From an uncultured cyanobacterium (GTDB lineage: Bacteria > Cyanobacteriota > Cyanobacteriia > CACIAM-69d): DNA of 5,461 nucleotides. The DNA is taken from contig CALCTI010000657.1 of the NCBI GenBank assembly GCA_937894105.1, positions 1 through 5,461 on the forward strand, read 5' to 3'. The notes below the pieces were generated by a model, which was given only the letters and a program-made list of their open reading frames with translations, made no database searches and was not told the origin of the DNA. This document shows positions 1 through 5,461 of the stretch, piece by piece; within the stretch, counting starts at the first letter, position 1; the number at the start of each line of letters is the position of its first letter. Position numbers and translations under genes: made by a program.

Positions 1-1627
1 TGCCCTTGGAAAACATCCAGGTCACCGCAATATTGCTTTGGTACGCCCGAATCTGCCCCAACTGCTCCGCCGATACCAAATCATGACGCAACGCCGTATC
101 CAACTGATCCACCAGCCGACTTAAGTTGCGCACCATGGACCCAAAACCGGTAAATACTAGAGGCGACTGTAACGACGCCGCATCCCCCAGGGCAATCAGT
201 CGATCAAACGCTACCGTGCGATCGCCCTCCCCCAAACTGAAATAGCCCGGAATATACCCAAAAGTGGCCTTTCCCCACTCCAGCTCGTCCATAATGCAGC
301 GTCGATACTCGGGCAAAATGGTGAAAAAATCCTCGTACATTTCTAACAGGGAGCCAGGATTTTTTTGATTCACCTGGTGATAGTGAAACAGGTACACCGT
401 AAGGGCACCATTTTCGGCAGGAAATAGCTCCCAAATTAACTGGCGACCACGAGAAATATCCCCATGGCTAAATAAAACATCCCCATAGGTGGAATCCCAA
501 ACCTGCGGTTCAAACCCCGAATTAATCACCGCCCCAACGGTGGGACACACACTATCAAAGGGACGACCTTGGTTCAGTTGCCAAGCGATCGGCGACGCGG
601 TACCCATCGCATCAATTAACACTCGCCCCGTCGCCCGTCGTCCCTGTCCCGTAGGCAAATGGGTCGCCGTTACCAAGGTGCCATCATCAAAAATTTCAGA
701 CCGTTGAAATTCCGTTTCATCCCAAATTTCTCCCCCCGCCGCCGTCAATTTCTCGCCACAGCACTGAATAAATTTATCGGCCGCGATCGCCACATTTAAA
801 ACCGTCGGCGTATGCAACACTTTCGCCCGCGCCTGGGGAGGATTATTCGCATCAAAAAACTTATGAAAACCGTCTTCATACTCACAGGCAATAATGCTTT
901 CAAATTCCTCGGCGGTGAACAATCCCAGGTCAATTAAACGTTGAAACTCTGCCCGCGAAATATTCCATTCCCGATTCATTCGCCCAAAAGGCATCCGCTC
1001 CAGCAACAGAACCCGATAGCCAAGCTGGGCCATCGCCGCCGCATGAACCACTCCCAGCGCCCCGCCCACATAAATTAGGTCAAACTCCGGCGAGGCAAAC
1101 TCAGATGAACCCTCTGTGTGCGGCAAGGTACCTGTCGATCGCGCCACAATTGTCCTTGGATTTTGGGGCGATCGCACCCCGTCCCGCCAACGTCGCTCCC
1201 ACCAATACACCCTCGTCAGGTCGTACTCCCCCCGCTCCATCTTCTGAAAATACTTAACGGTTTCAGGGTAATGGGACTCCAACGCCTCAAAAATCGACTG
1301 TTGACCGAGATCAATCTCCGGCGGCTCCGGATAAGTGGGCGGGAAGCGATCGCTCAACCCCCGCTCCAGCTCTGTCAAAAGTTTCTGCGCCGCCGCCGCC
1401 TTCTGCCACTGAACTACCTTTAAATAGGTCGTTCGCTGCACCGTCCATACAAACCCCACCAGCGCAGCCCGGGATGACTCTTTCGTACTTTCACCATCCG
1501 CATACCAGCGAAACCCCGACTCCGTCGCCACCTTGGTTCCCACTGACGGCTGAAAATCCGCCTGTAACCAGCCACAGACTGCATCCATATCTGGGGTCGG
1601 TACTTCGCGGTAAAGCAGCTCTTTCAT
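1..1627 (-). CDS. cruA: CruA-type lycopene cyclase, FAD-dependent (3' end beyond window)
   Basis: This is the 5' part of a flavoprotein of the CruA/CruP lycopene cyclase family, which closes the ends of linear lycopene into beta-ionone rings during carotenoid synthesis, probably at the membrane. I translated 542 codons from ATG 1627 with no stop; the frame runs off the left edge. Residues 1-180 form a family-specific N-terminal region. An FAD-binding Rossmann segment follows at about 183-211 (FDLIYVGGALG, then a hydrophobic strand ending in L-E-R). The signature GRMNREWNISR lies at 215-225, and a second flavin-contacting block, GDAASLQSPLVFTGFG, at 481-496. The EWNISR block is shared with CruP, but the MNR variant and long N-terminal region favour CruA. 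The usual length is, from memory, near 640, so roughly 100 residues would be missing. The start is uncertain: no Shine-Dalgarno precedes ATG 1627, and the frame stays open upstream to GTG 1726 inside a repeat, reading protein-like (QIQQRLFFYGCQLGDP). Confidence 0.82.
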   Translation of the reverse strand, partial: MKELLYREVPTPDMDAVCGWLQADFQPSVGTKVATESGFRWYADGESTKESSRAALVGFVWTVQRTTYLKVVQWQKAAAAQKLLTELERGLSDRFPPTYPEPPEIDLGQQSIFEALESHYPETVKYFQKMERGEYDLTRVYWWERRWRDGVRSPQNPRTIVARSTGTLPHTEGSSEFASPEFDLIYVGGALGVVHAAAMAQLGYRVLLLERMPFGRMNREWNISRAEFQRLIDLGLFTAEEFESIIACEYEDGFHKFFDANNPPQARAKVLHTPTVLNVAIAADKFIQCCGEKLTAAGGEIWDETEFQRSEIFDDGTLVTATHLPTGQGRRATGRVLIDAMGTASPIAWQLNQGRPFDSVCPTVGAVINSGFEPQVWDSTYGDVLFSHGDISRGRQLIWELFPAENGALTVYLFHYHQVNQKNPGSLLEMYEDFFTILPEYRRCIMDELEWGKATFGYIPGYFSLGEGDRTVAFDRLIALGDAASLQSPLVFTGFGSMVRNLSRLVDQLDTALRHDLVSAEQLGQIRAYQSNIAVTWMFSKG

Positions 1628-1697
1628 GGGATGTAAAAAATACGAGGGATCGCCAAGCTGACAACCGTAGAAAAATAGGCGTTGCTGAATTTGAGGA

Positions 1698-1778
1698 GGT
1701 AGGGTGTGTTGCTTTTCACAACGCACCTTAGAAGATTAACCTCAGTGGCGGTGCGTTGCTAGGGCAACACACCCTACC
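1698..1778. repeat. Palindromic intergenic repeat, GGTAGGGTG/CAACGCACC type
   Basis: Two halves face each other. The outer arms GGTAGGGTGTGTTG (1698-1711) and CAACACACCCTACC (1765-1778) are exact inverted copies of 14 bp. The inner arms CAACGCACC (1719-1727) and GGTGCGTTG (1750-1758) are exact over 9 bp, with a 22-bp spacer at 1728-1749. Each half is also a hairpin by itself, because GGTGTGTTG (1703-1711) pairs with 1719-1727 with one wobble, and 1750-1758 pairs likewise with 1765-1773. Repeats built from GTAGGGTGCGTT...AACGCACC are, from general knowledge, common between cyanobacterial genes. There is no coding content, so this is probably a non-autonomous dispersed element. It sits directly on the 5' side of the cyclase gene and may supply or disrupt its start region. 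Confidence 0.8.
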
Positions 1779-1872
1779 GGTGTAATGCTGTTTCCTCTCC
1801 TAAACCTGCAATGCCGAAAAATAATTGGAGATCAGCTCTGAGTTACCAATACTAGGACATTATTTCAGGCGT

Positions 1873-1902
1873 AAATCCCCTCCGTTTCCCCGGGGGAGAT
1901 TT
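1873..1902 (+). terminator. Terminator-like hairpin with T tract, no obvious client gene
   Basis: Arms AAATCCCCTCCG (1873-1884) and CGGGGGAGATTT (1891-1902) can pair over 12 positions with one mismatch and one G-T wobble around a 6-base loop. The right arm runs into a T run (1900-1904). On the plus strand this has the shape of a Rho-independent terminator. However, no plus-strand gene ends just before it, so it may instead be part of a dispersed GC-rich cyanobacterial repeat. Confidence 0.3.
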
Positions 1903-1923
1903 TTAAAAACCCTCAATACGAAT

Positions 1924-1998
1924 GGGCAGTTAACAAAATGTCCCAAGCTGTAATATTTTGAGTCCCATAATCAGTCACTTTAAGCTTGTTTACTGCCC
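1924..1998. repeat. Short inverted repeat pair enclosing 49 bp, possible small element or element remnant
   Basis: GGGCAGTTAACAA (1924-1936) and TTGTTTACTGCCC (1986-1998) are inverted copies matching at 12 of 13 positions, separated by 49 bp. The enclosed stretch is AT-rich and has no open frame of note. I see no clear target-site duplication at the outer borders. It could be the ends of a tiny non-autonomous element, a relic of an insertion sequence, or a chance stem; no transposase is recognisable. Confidence 0.35.
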
Positions 1999-2034
1999 TA
2001 AGACGCCTTGGGAAACGCCGCTGACTTAAAACGG

Positions 2035-2069
2035 CCAAAATTTATACCCAAAATTTTTATAGCCAAAAT
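2035..2069. repeat. Imperfect direct repeats of CCAAAAT(TTTATA)
   Basis: Three near copies follow one another: CCAAAATTTATAC (from 2035), CCAAAATTTTTATAG (from 2048) and CCAAAATGGC (from 2063), a period of 13-15 bp. The tract is AT-rich and lies in the gene-poor spacer. It may be a slippage product or the trace of a regulatory region; no associated promoter or gene is evident. Confidence 0.3.
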
Positions 2070-2125
2070 GGCACTCAGCAAACAAACCAATTCTTTTTCT
2101 TCGGTTTTAATAGTGTACCTTCCTA

Positions 2126-2412
2126 TTAAATTTCCCAGAGAGTCTTGATTTGCATAAAACCGAAAAGCTTACGCACTGGGGCATAGGGCACTTTCCAACC
2201 AACTTCGAATCCAACTGTTGCCCCATCCTCGGCGTTGTCCTTAGCCTTGCCCTTTACATTGTTTCCTAACACCTTGAGTCAACCGCCCTCCACTGAAACC
2301 TTAAAAATCCCCACACCGCCGTTAGCCGTTACATTTGTTCGTCGAAGTCAGCAGCCAAGTCACGTTTTTTGCCCACTTTCTTAAGCAATTTGGAATGGAG
2401 CCCTAAATTTGC
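2126..2412 (-). pseudogene. Probable decayed small gene, unknown family
   Basis: Reading the minus strand, one frame from 2335 down to the TAA at 2126-2128 gives protein-like sequence: VTANGGVGIFKVSVEGG, then an in-frame TGA at 2279-2281, then 50 residues ending GFEVGWKVPYAPVRK and FMQIKTLWEI. Immediately upstream, a different frame (2412 to 2329) reads KLLKKVGKKRDLAAD and FDEQM before a stop. Joined by one frameshift and one restored sense codon, these would make a protein of roughly 90-100 residues with a basic N-terminal stretch and a beta-rich C-terminal part. I do not recognise the family. The alternatives are a real 40-odd residue ORF starting at GTG 2272 after the TGA, or chance. Amino-acid composition, not any match, is the support. 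Confidence 0.35.
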
Positions 2413-2444
2413 TCACCATGCGCTATCGTGCGCCCAATGATAGA

Positions 2445-2472
2445 TTTAATAATCTTAATAATTTTTTATAAT
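2445..2472 (+). promoter_or_regulatory. Possible promoter for the 108-residue gene
   Basis: A perfect -10-like hexamer TATAAT lies at 2467-2472, 25 bp before the ATG at 2498, within a very AT-rich tract. The best -35 candidate, TTTAAT at 2445-2450 (16-bp spacing), is poor. If used, the leader would be under 20 nt, with no Shine-Dalgarno visible. In a tract this AT-rich the match could be chance. Confidence 0.25.
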
Positions 2473-2497
2473 TGCCCCATAAATCGTTTTAAACATC

Positions 2498-2824
2498 ATG
2501 ATTTTCCCTCGTTGGTACGTTGAGATTTTGGATCACGACACTCGCGACTCTCTCCGGTCTAGTGATGAGTATGTGCGTGAAATTGTAGGTGCCATTGATG
2601 CGGTGATTGAGGCGGCGATCGCCCAAAACCAGTCCATCAGTGAAGTGCGGGCCGCGGTGCTCAGCGACGACCAGCTACTGACCGAAGATCGCCGGGCATG
2701 GTTAAGCCAGGTGGTGGATTTAGCTTGGGCTGACCATGCGAAAAATCACCAGCCTCCGTCCAACCCTATTCCAGGACCCGCTGGCACGATCGCCATGGAC
2801 TTGGGCGATGGATCCCTTCCCTAG
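2498..2824 (+). CDS. Hypothetical acidic 108-residue protein
   Basis: I do not recognise this family. The frame has an in-frame TAA at 2480-2482 and no alternative start codon between it and ATG 2498, so the start is fixed, although no ribosome binding site is visible. Residues 1-85 are rich in D, E, A and helix formers (EYVREIVGAIDAVIE, then RRAWLSQVVDLAWAD) and probably fold as a small helical domain. The last 23 residues are rich in proline and glycine (PPSNPIPGPAG) and look disordered. There is no signal peptide or membrane segment, so it is probably cytoplasmic. A HIP1 site inside the frame and plausible composition support a genuine gene. It converges on nanE with 57 bp between the stops, so the two are not co-transcribed. 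It could be a lineage-restricted cyanobacterial protein. Confidence 0.65.
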   Translation: MIFPRWYVEILDHDTRDSLRSSDEYVREIVGAIDAVIEAAIAQNQSISEVRAAVLSDDQLLTEDRRAWLSQVVDLAWADHAKNHQPPSNPIPGPAGTIAMDLGDGSLP

Positions 2825-2845
2825 TCAATAGCCTAAATGTTTGTG

Positions 2846-2876
2846 GCGATCGCCCCTAAGGCGCAGCCGCTTTTTT
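2846..2876 (+). terminator. Weak terminator-like GC-rich tract with T6
   Basis: Between the convergent stops lies a HIP1 palindrome, a short CGCC-CCTAA-GGCG hairpin and GC-rich sequence, followed by six T residues (2871-2876). That suits termination of the plus-strand gene at 2498-2824. The stem is only four pairs and does not abut the T run, so the call is weak. Confidence 0.3.
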
Positions 2877-2881
2877 CTTGG

Positions 2882-3580
2882 CTATTCCGCAATTTTCATG
2901 GTTTGGCAGTAAGCCTGCACCTGTAAATCGATACCAGTAATCGCCGTGCCGACCACCGCGCTCCAGGCACCATAATCTAACGCCTGCCGCGCCATCATTG
3001 CCGAACTGATGCCCCCTTCACAGAGCACCGGCACCGATAAACGTTCAGCGCACGTTTTTAGCAGGGTCCACCCTGGGGGCTTTCGGGAACGGGTATCGTC
3101 AGTGTAGCCAAATAGGGTGGTGCCCACGCAGTCTGCCCCAGCCGCGATCGCCCCTTCCGCAGCGTCCACCGTATCAATATCTGCCATTACCGGTTTGCCT
3201 AACTCCTCATGGGTGCGGCGGATAATGTCTCCTAATTTTTCGCCTCTCGGTCGCGATCGCCCGGTGGCATCAATGGCGATCAGATCGGCTCCGGCAGCGG
3301 CGATCGCCCACACGTGTTGAAACTGGGGCGTGATGTATACGTCACTGCCAGGGATGGTTTGTTTCCACAGCCCAATAATGGGACGGTCCGTTTGGGCGCG
3401 CACCGCTGCGACGCGTTCGGGAGATTCAATACGCACCCCCACCGCCCCGTTGTTTAAGGAGGCGATCGCCATTGCCGCAATCACCGCCGGGTCATTGGTG
3501 GGCGAACCATAGGGACACTGGCACGACACAATGAGCCCACCTTTCAGCGATGCCAGCAGCGATGTAACCCCTTCAGCCAT
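2882..3580 (-). CDS. nanE: Putative N-acetylmannosamine-6-phosphate 2-epimerase
   Basis: NanE interconverts N-acetylmannosamine-6-phosphate and N-acetylglucosamine-6-phosphate, a cytoplasmic step of sialic-acid and amino-sugar catabolism. The product is 232 residues, the usual size of this single-domain TIM barrel. Family landmarks appear in order: LKGGLIVSCQ (12-21), the GAVGVRIESPE block with R50, PIIGLWKQTIPGSDVYITP (67-85) with the likely catalytic K73, AAAGADLIAIDATGRSRP (95-112), VMADIDT with D134, GADCVGTTLFGYT, the VLCEGGIS loop with E188 as the likely second catalytic residue, and the phosphate-binding AVVGTAITG (208-216). ATG 3580 is chosen because AGGAG lies six bases upstream; a TTG at 3586 would leave no spacing. 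Oddities: the usual EGRI of that loop reads EGGI here, and no nanA, nanK or transporter lies nearby. It may follow the upstream transporter gene in one transcript. Family assignment is firm; physiological role is inferred. Confidence 0.9.
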   Translation of the reverse strand: MAEGVTSLLASLKGGLIVSCQCPYGSPTNDPAVIAAMAIASLNNGAVGVRIESPERVAAVRAQTDRPIIGLWKQTIPGSDVYITPQFQHVWAIAAAGADLIAIDATGRSRPRGEKLGDIIRRTHEELGKPVMADIDTVDAAEGAIAAGADCVGTTLFGYTDDTRSRKPPGWTLLKTCAERLSVPVLCEGGISSAMMARQALDYGAWSAVVGTAITGIDLQVQAYCQTMKIAE

Positions 3581-3586
3581 GTTCAA

Positions 3587-3591
3587 CTCCT
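3587..3591 (-). promoter_or_regulatory. Ribosome binding site of nanE
   Basis: The minus strand reads AGGAG followed by TTGAAC and then ATG (3580). The six-base spacing is good for ATG 3580, while the in-frame TTG at 3586 touches the AGGAG and could not use it. This decides the start. Confidence 0.75.
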
Positions 3592-3601
3592 AGAATGGGC
3601 C

Positions 3602-3657
3602 GTTTAGATGTGGTTGTTTAGATGCGGTCGTTTAAATTTAGTCGGTTAGATTAGATT
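3602..3657. repeat. Four-copy degenerate 14-bp tandem repeat
   Basis: Read on the plus strand, successive 14-mers are GTTTAGATGTGGTT (3602), GTTTAGATGCGGTC (3616), GTTTAAATTTAGTC (3630) and GGTTAGATTAGATT (3644). The first two differ at two positions and the others drift progressively. A 7-bp sub-period (GTTTAGA-like) is visible. The array fills nearly the whole gap between the transporter stop codon (3660) and the nanE ribosome binding site. Cyanobacteria are known to carry short tandemly repeated heptamer arrays between genes, and this resembles them in form. Confidence 0.7.
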
Positions 3658-3659
3658 AC

Positions 3660-5417
3660 TTAAAACCGATAATTAACGCTGAAATAAAATCCGTCGTCTT
3701 GAACATTGGTGCCGCGATCGTCCAAATCCACCAGGGGTATGGCGTAATCAAGGCGAATCACAAAATCGTCCACCGGCAACCAAGTGAGCCCCACCCCAAA
3801 ACCGGCTAAAAAGCGCTGGTCCGGCAGCGGGTTAGGGTTATCGGCATGATTCCACACATAGCCCGCATCAAAGAAAGGGGACAAAATTAGCTCCGGTAGC
3901 CCCGAGCTGTCCTTTGCTAACGTAATTCGGTCTTCAATAAACGCCCGAAAGCCATTGTCCGCTGATCGCGCATTTTGCCGAAAGCCGCGCACCGATTGCC
4001 CGCCGCCAATTACAAACTGTTGGGACGACAATAGGGGATCCGTCGATAGCTGACCGTTGATGCCCATGAGCAGCAAGTGGCGATCGCTGAGACGCTGCAC
4101 CCGCTGAATGCTACCGGTCCAGCTAAAGAACTGCCCGTCTGGCAAATCGCCGTCATTATCCGTGGCATCAAATAGGGATGTGCCCAAGTTAAACAGCGAT
4201 CGCAGCGACCAGGCACCGCGCGGGTCCCGGCGAATATAATCTTGTCCAAACTTCACCACCGCCGTGGTGCTGACCCCATCCTCATCGGGGCCCAATCCAA
4301 AGGGCGTACCAATATCGTTAAACACAAAAGTTTGTCCCGTTTGGTAAGTCAATCCTAGGGACAAGCCAAACTCATTGCGAGGGTTGCGCACCAACGGCTG
4401 ACGGAAACTAAGCTCGTAAAGCTGGGACTGACCCCGAATCTCTAGCTCCTCAAAGTCTTCCTGAATAATCCGGTTCCAGTTGGGGGCCACGCGTAGCTGC
4501 AACGTGCCGTCCATGGGGTTTAAGGGCACGCGATAGTTAAAGTCCAACACGTCCGTTCCCCCCTGGAGGGTGCGGTTATAGCCCAGGGAAATTAGGTCGC
4601 CATTGCCCGTTAAATTGCGATGAAATAAATTAACGCTAAAGCGCTCAGAACCTACGCTGGGAGGGGAATAGTTGTCCACACCCACGCTGCCGCCAAAGGG
4701 ATCCGCCTCCGCCACGCGCACAATTAAAATACTTTTTCCGGCTCCCTCACCGGGGCGAATGCTGGCCTCTAAACTGTCCAGCAGGGGATTGGAGCGCAGC
4801 AGTCGTAACTGATCCTCCAGTGCCGTGGTGTTCAAAGGCGTTCCCGCTCCCAGCTTCACCCGCGATCGCACATACCGCTCGTTCAGCCGGTCTAGCCCCT
4901 CAATTCTGATCTCTTCCAGGGATCCCTCAATGACCCGAATTTCCACCGTGCGGGACGTGGGATCGATGGTTTGCTCTGGTACCAGGGCGCGGGAGGTAAT
5001 ATAGCCGCCGTCCAAATAACGCTGGGTAATGCTGTCCGCAAGTTGCTGAAGCTGACGCAGAGTCACGTCCCTCCCTTCCAACGGCTCAATTAACTCCAGC
5101 AAATCTTCCCGCGTAAACAAGGTGCTGCCGGTAATGTCAATGCGATCCACCCGAAAGCGTACGGCGTCAGCGTCTGGGTCGGCGCTGGGGTCAAGCTGTA
5201 CTGGCTCCGAGTCTAGGGGCCCCGGTTCCGTGGGCAGGGGGGTGGGATCGGGTAGAGGTTGAAGGTCGCGATCGCGGTTGGGATCAGGAACCGGGCGCAC
5301 GTCGGGCGTGGATTGCCCCGGTGGTGCCACCAACGACAACGCTGCCAATGCCTCAGCGTTGTTTATCATTTCTCCGCCGGTCCACAAGCTTAGGGAAACG
5401 GCTCCCACGGCGATCAT
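3660..5417 (-). CDS. ShlB/FhaC/HecB-type outer-membrane transporter (two-partner secretion TpsB, Omp85 superfamily)
   Basis: This is an Omp85-superfamily outer-membrane pore that would export a partner TpsA exoprotein across the outer membrane. From ATG 5417 it has 585 residues, the usual size for the family. Residues 1-30 are hydrophobic and signal-like. Residues 31-85 form an acidic proline-rich linker with PDPN/PDPT motifs. A ShlB-type POTRA domain spans about 86-164 (RFRVDRIDITGSTLF to EIRVIEG) and a second POTRA about 168-236. A 16-strand-type beta barrel follows from about 240, opening with FGGSVGVDNY. The lid-loop signature VRGF is at 476-479, the conserved FIEDR strand at 493-497, and the chain ends in the outer-membrane C-terminal pattern FYFSVNYRF. 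The frame is open upstream of ATG 5417 to the window edge, reading KRGWGDRQRGRSRP. That is an ideal basic n-region for the signal peptide, so the true start probably lies beyond 5461. No TpsA partner is visible. It ends 79 bp before nanE on the same strand. Confidence 0.88.
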   Translation of the reverse strand: MIAVGAVSLSLWTGGEMINNAEALAALSLVAPPGQSTPDVRPVPDPNRDRDLQPLPDPTPLPTEPGPLDSEPVQLDPSADPDADAVRFRVDRIDITGSTLFTREDLLELIEPLEGRDVTLRQLQQLADSITQRYLDGGYITSRALVPEQTIDPTSRTVEIRVIEGSLEEIRIEGLDRLNERYVRSRVKLGAGTPLNTTALEDQLRLLRSNPLLDSLEASIRPGEGAGKSILIVRVAEADPFGGSVGVDNYSPPSVGSERFSVNLFHRNLTGNGDLISLGYNRTLQGGTDVLDFNYRVPLNPMDGTLQLRVAPNWNRIIQEDFEELEIRGQSQLYELSFRQPLVRNPRNEFGLSLGLTYQTGQTFVFNDIGTPFGLGPDEDGVSTTAVVKFGQDYIRRDPRGAWSLRSLFNLGTSLFDATDNDGDLPDGQFFSWTGSIQRVQRLSDRHLLLMGINGQLSTDPLLSSQQFVIGGGQSVRGFRQNARSADNGFRAFIEDRITLAKDSSGLPELILSPFFDAGYVWNHADNPNPLPDQRFLAGFGVGLTWLPVDDFVIRLDYAIPLVDLDDRGTNVQDDGFYFSVNYRF

Positions 5418-5461
5418 GGGACGCGATCGCCCCCTTTGTCGATCACCCCAGCCCCGTTTAA

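Larger units (their letters stand above)
1779..2125. other. Gene-free spacer
   Basis: No open frame of convincing composition is present on either strand here. The stretch contains no GCGATCGC site, is AT-rich in places, and holds only the hairpin, the inverted repeat and the CCAAAAT copies listed separately. Multiple stops in all frames and scattered short peptide-like pieces are compatible with old mobile-element or gene debris. Confidence 0.5.

Noticed and set aside
204..434. Minus-strand open frame of 76 codons
   Set aside because: It lies in another frame of the same strand inside the cyclase gene and shows no domain or plausible composition.
1..1627. Assignment of the cyclase as CruP
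   Set aside because: The shared EWNISR block is present, but the GRMNREWNISR form and the roughly 180-residue N-terminal region fit CruA better. A sequence comparison could still overturn this.
489..1731. Three plus-strand open frames (489-707, 1118-1423, 1474-1731)
   Set aside because: They lie antisense to the cyclase gene, whose frame is continuous and family-like. Their compositions are unnatural, and the last one runs into the palindromic repeat.
2419..2433. Short palindrome-like GCGCTATCGTGCGC as an operator upstream of the 108-residue gene
   Set aside because: The arms are only four bases with imperfect flanks, which is too weak to support a binding site.
3117..3512. Two plus-strand open frames (3117-3320, 3330-3512)
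   Set aside because: Both are antisense shadows of nanE; their open length reflects its GC-rich codon pattern.
3602..3657. Tandem repeat as a possible CRISPR array
   Set aside because: The units are only 14 bp, contiguous and without unique spacers, and there are no cas genes.
4010..4249. Minus-strand open frame of 79 codons
   Set aside because: It is out of frame within the transporter gene, which is intact and well matched to its family across the same bases.

Overview
The window looks like a piece of a cyanobacterial chromosome. The palindrome GCGATCGC (HIP1, characteristic of many cyanobacterial genomes) occurs exactly 15 times in about 5.5 kb. The recognisable proteins fit as well: a CruA-type lycopene cyclase of the kind found in cyanobacteria and green sulfur bacteria, and an Omp85/TpsB outer-membrane transporter with a long proline-rich N-terminal linker. 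I cannot name the genus.

Layout. Bases 1-1627 (minus strand) hold the first 542 codons of a cruA-like FAD-dependent lycopene cyclase whose 3' end lies beyond the left edge. Its 5' end abuts a palindromic intergenic repeat (1698-1778) of a GGTAGGGTG...CAACGCACC type, and the open frame runs back into that repeat. Bases 1779-2497 contain no intact gene. They carry a terminator-like hairpin, a short inverted repeat that could be a small element end pair, a few imperfect CCAAAAT repeats, and what reads as a decayed small gene on the minus strand (about 2126-2412) with one in-frame stop and one frameshift. Bases 2498-2824 (plus) encode an unrecognised 108-residue acidic protein. It converges on a minus-strand nanE-like gene (2882-3580, N-acetylmannosamine-6-phosphate 2-epimerase). 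Upstream of nanE, and on the same strand, is a large ShlB/FhaC-type two-partner-secretion transporter gene (3660 to at least 5417). The gap between the two is filled almost exactly by four degrading copies of a 14-bp tandem repeat.

How the genes relate. The transporter and nanE share a strand with a 79-bp gap and no terminator that I can see, so co-transcription is possible; no functional link is evident. The cyclase acts in carotenoid synthesis and is separated from the others by a repeat-rich, decaying spacer. I see no convincing undescribed multi-gene system. The points of interest are the repeat at the cyclase start, the decayed small gene, the 14-bp tandem repeat, and a nanE gene without visible sialic-acid partners.
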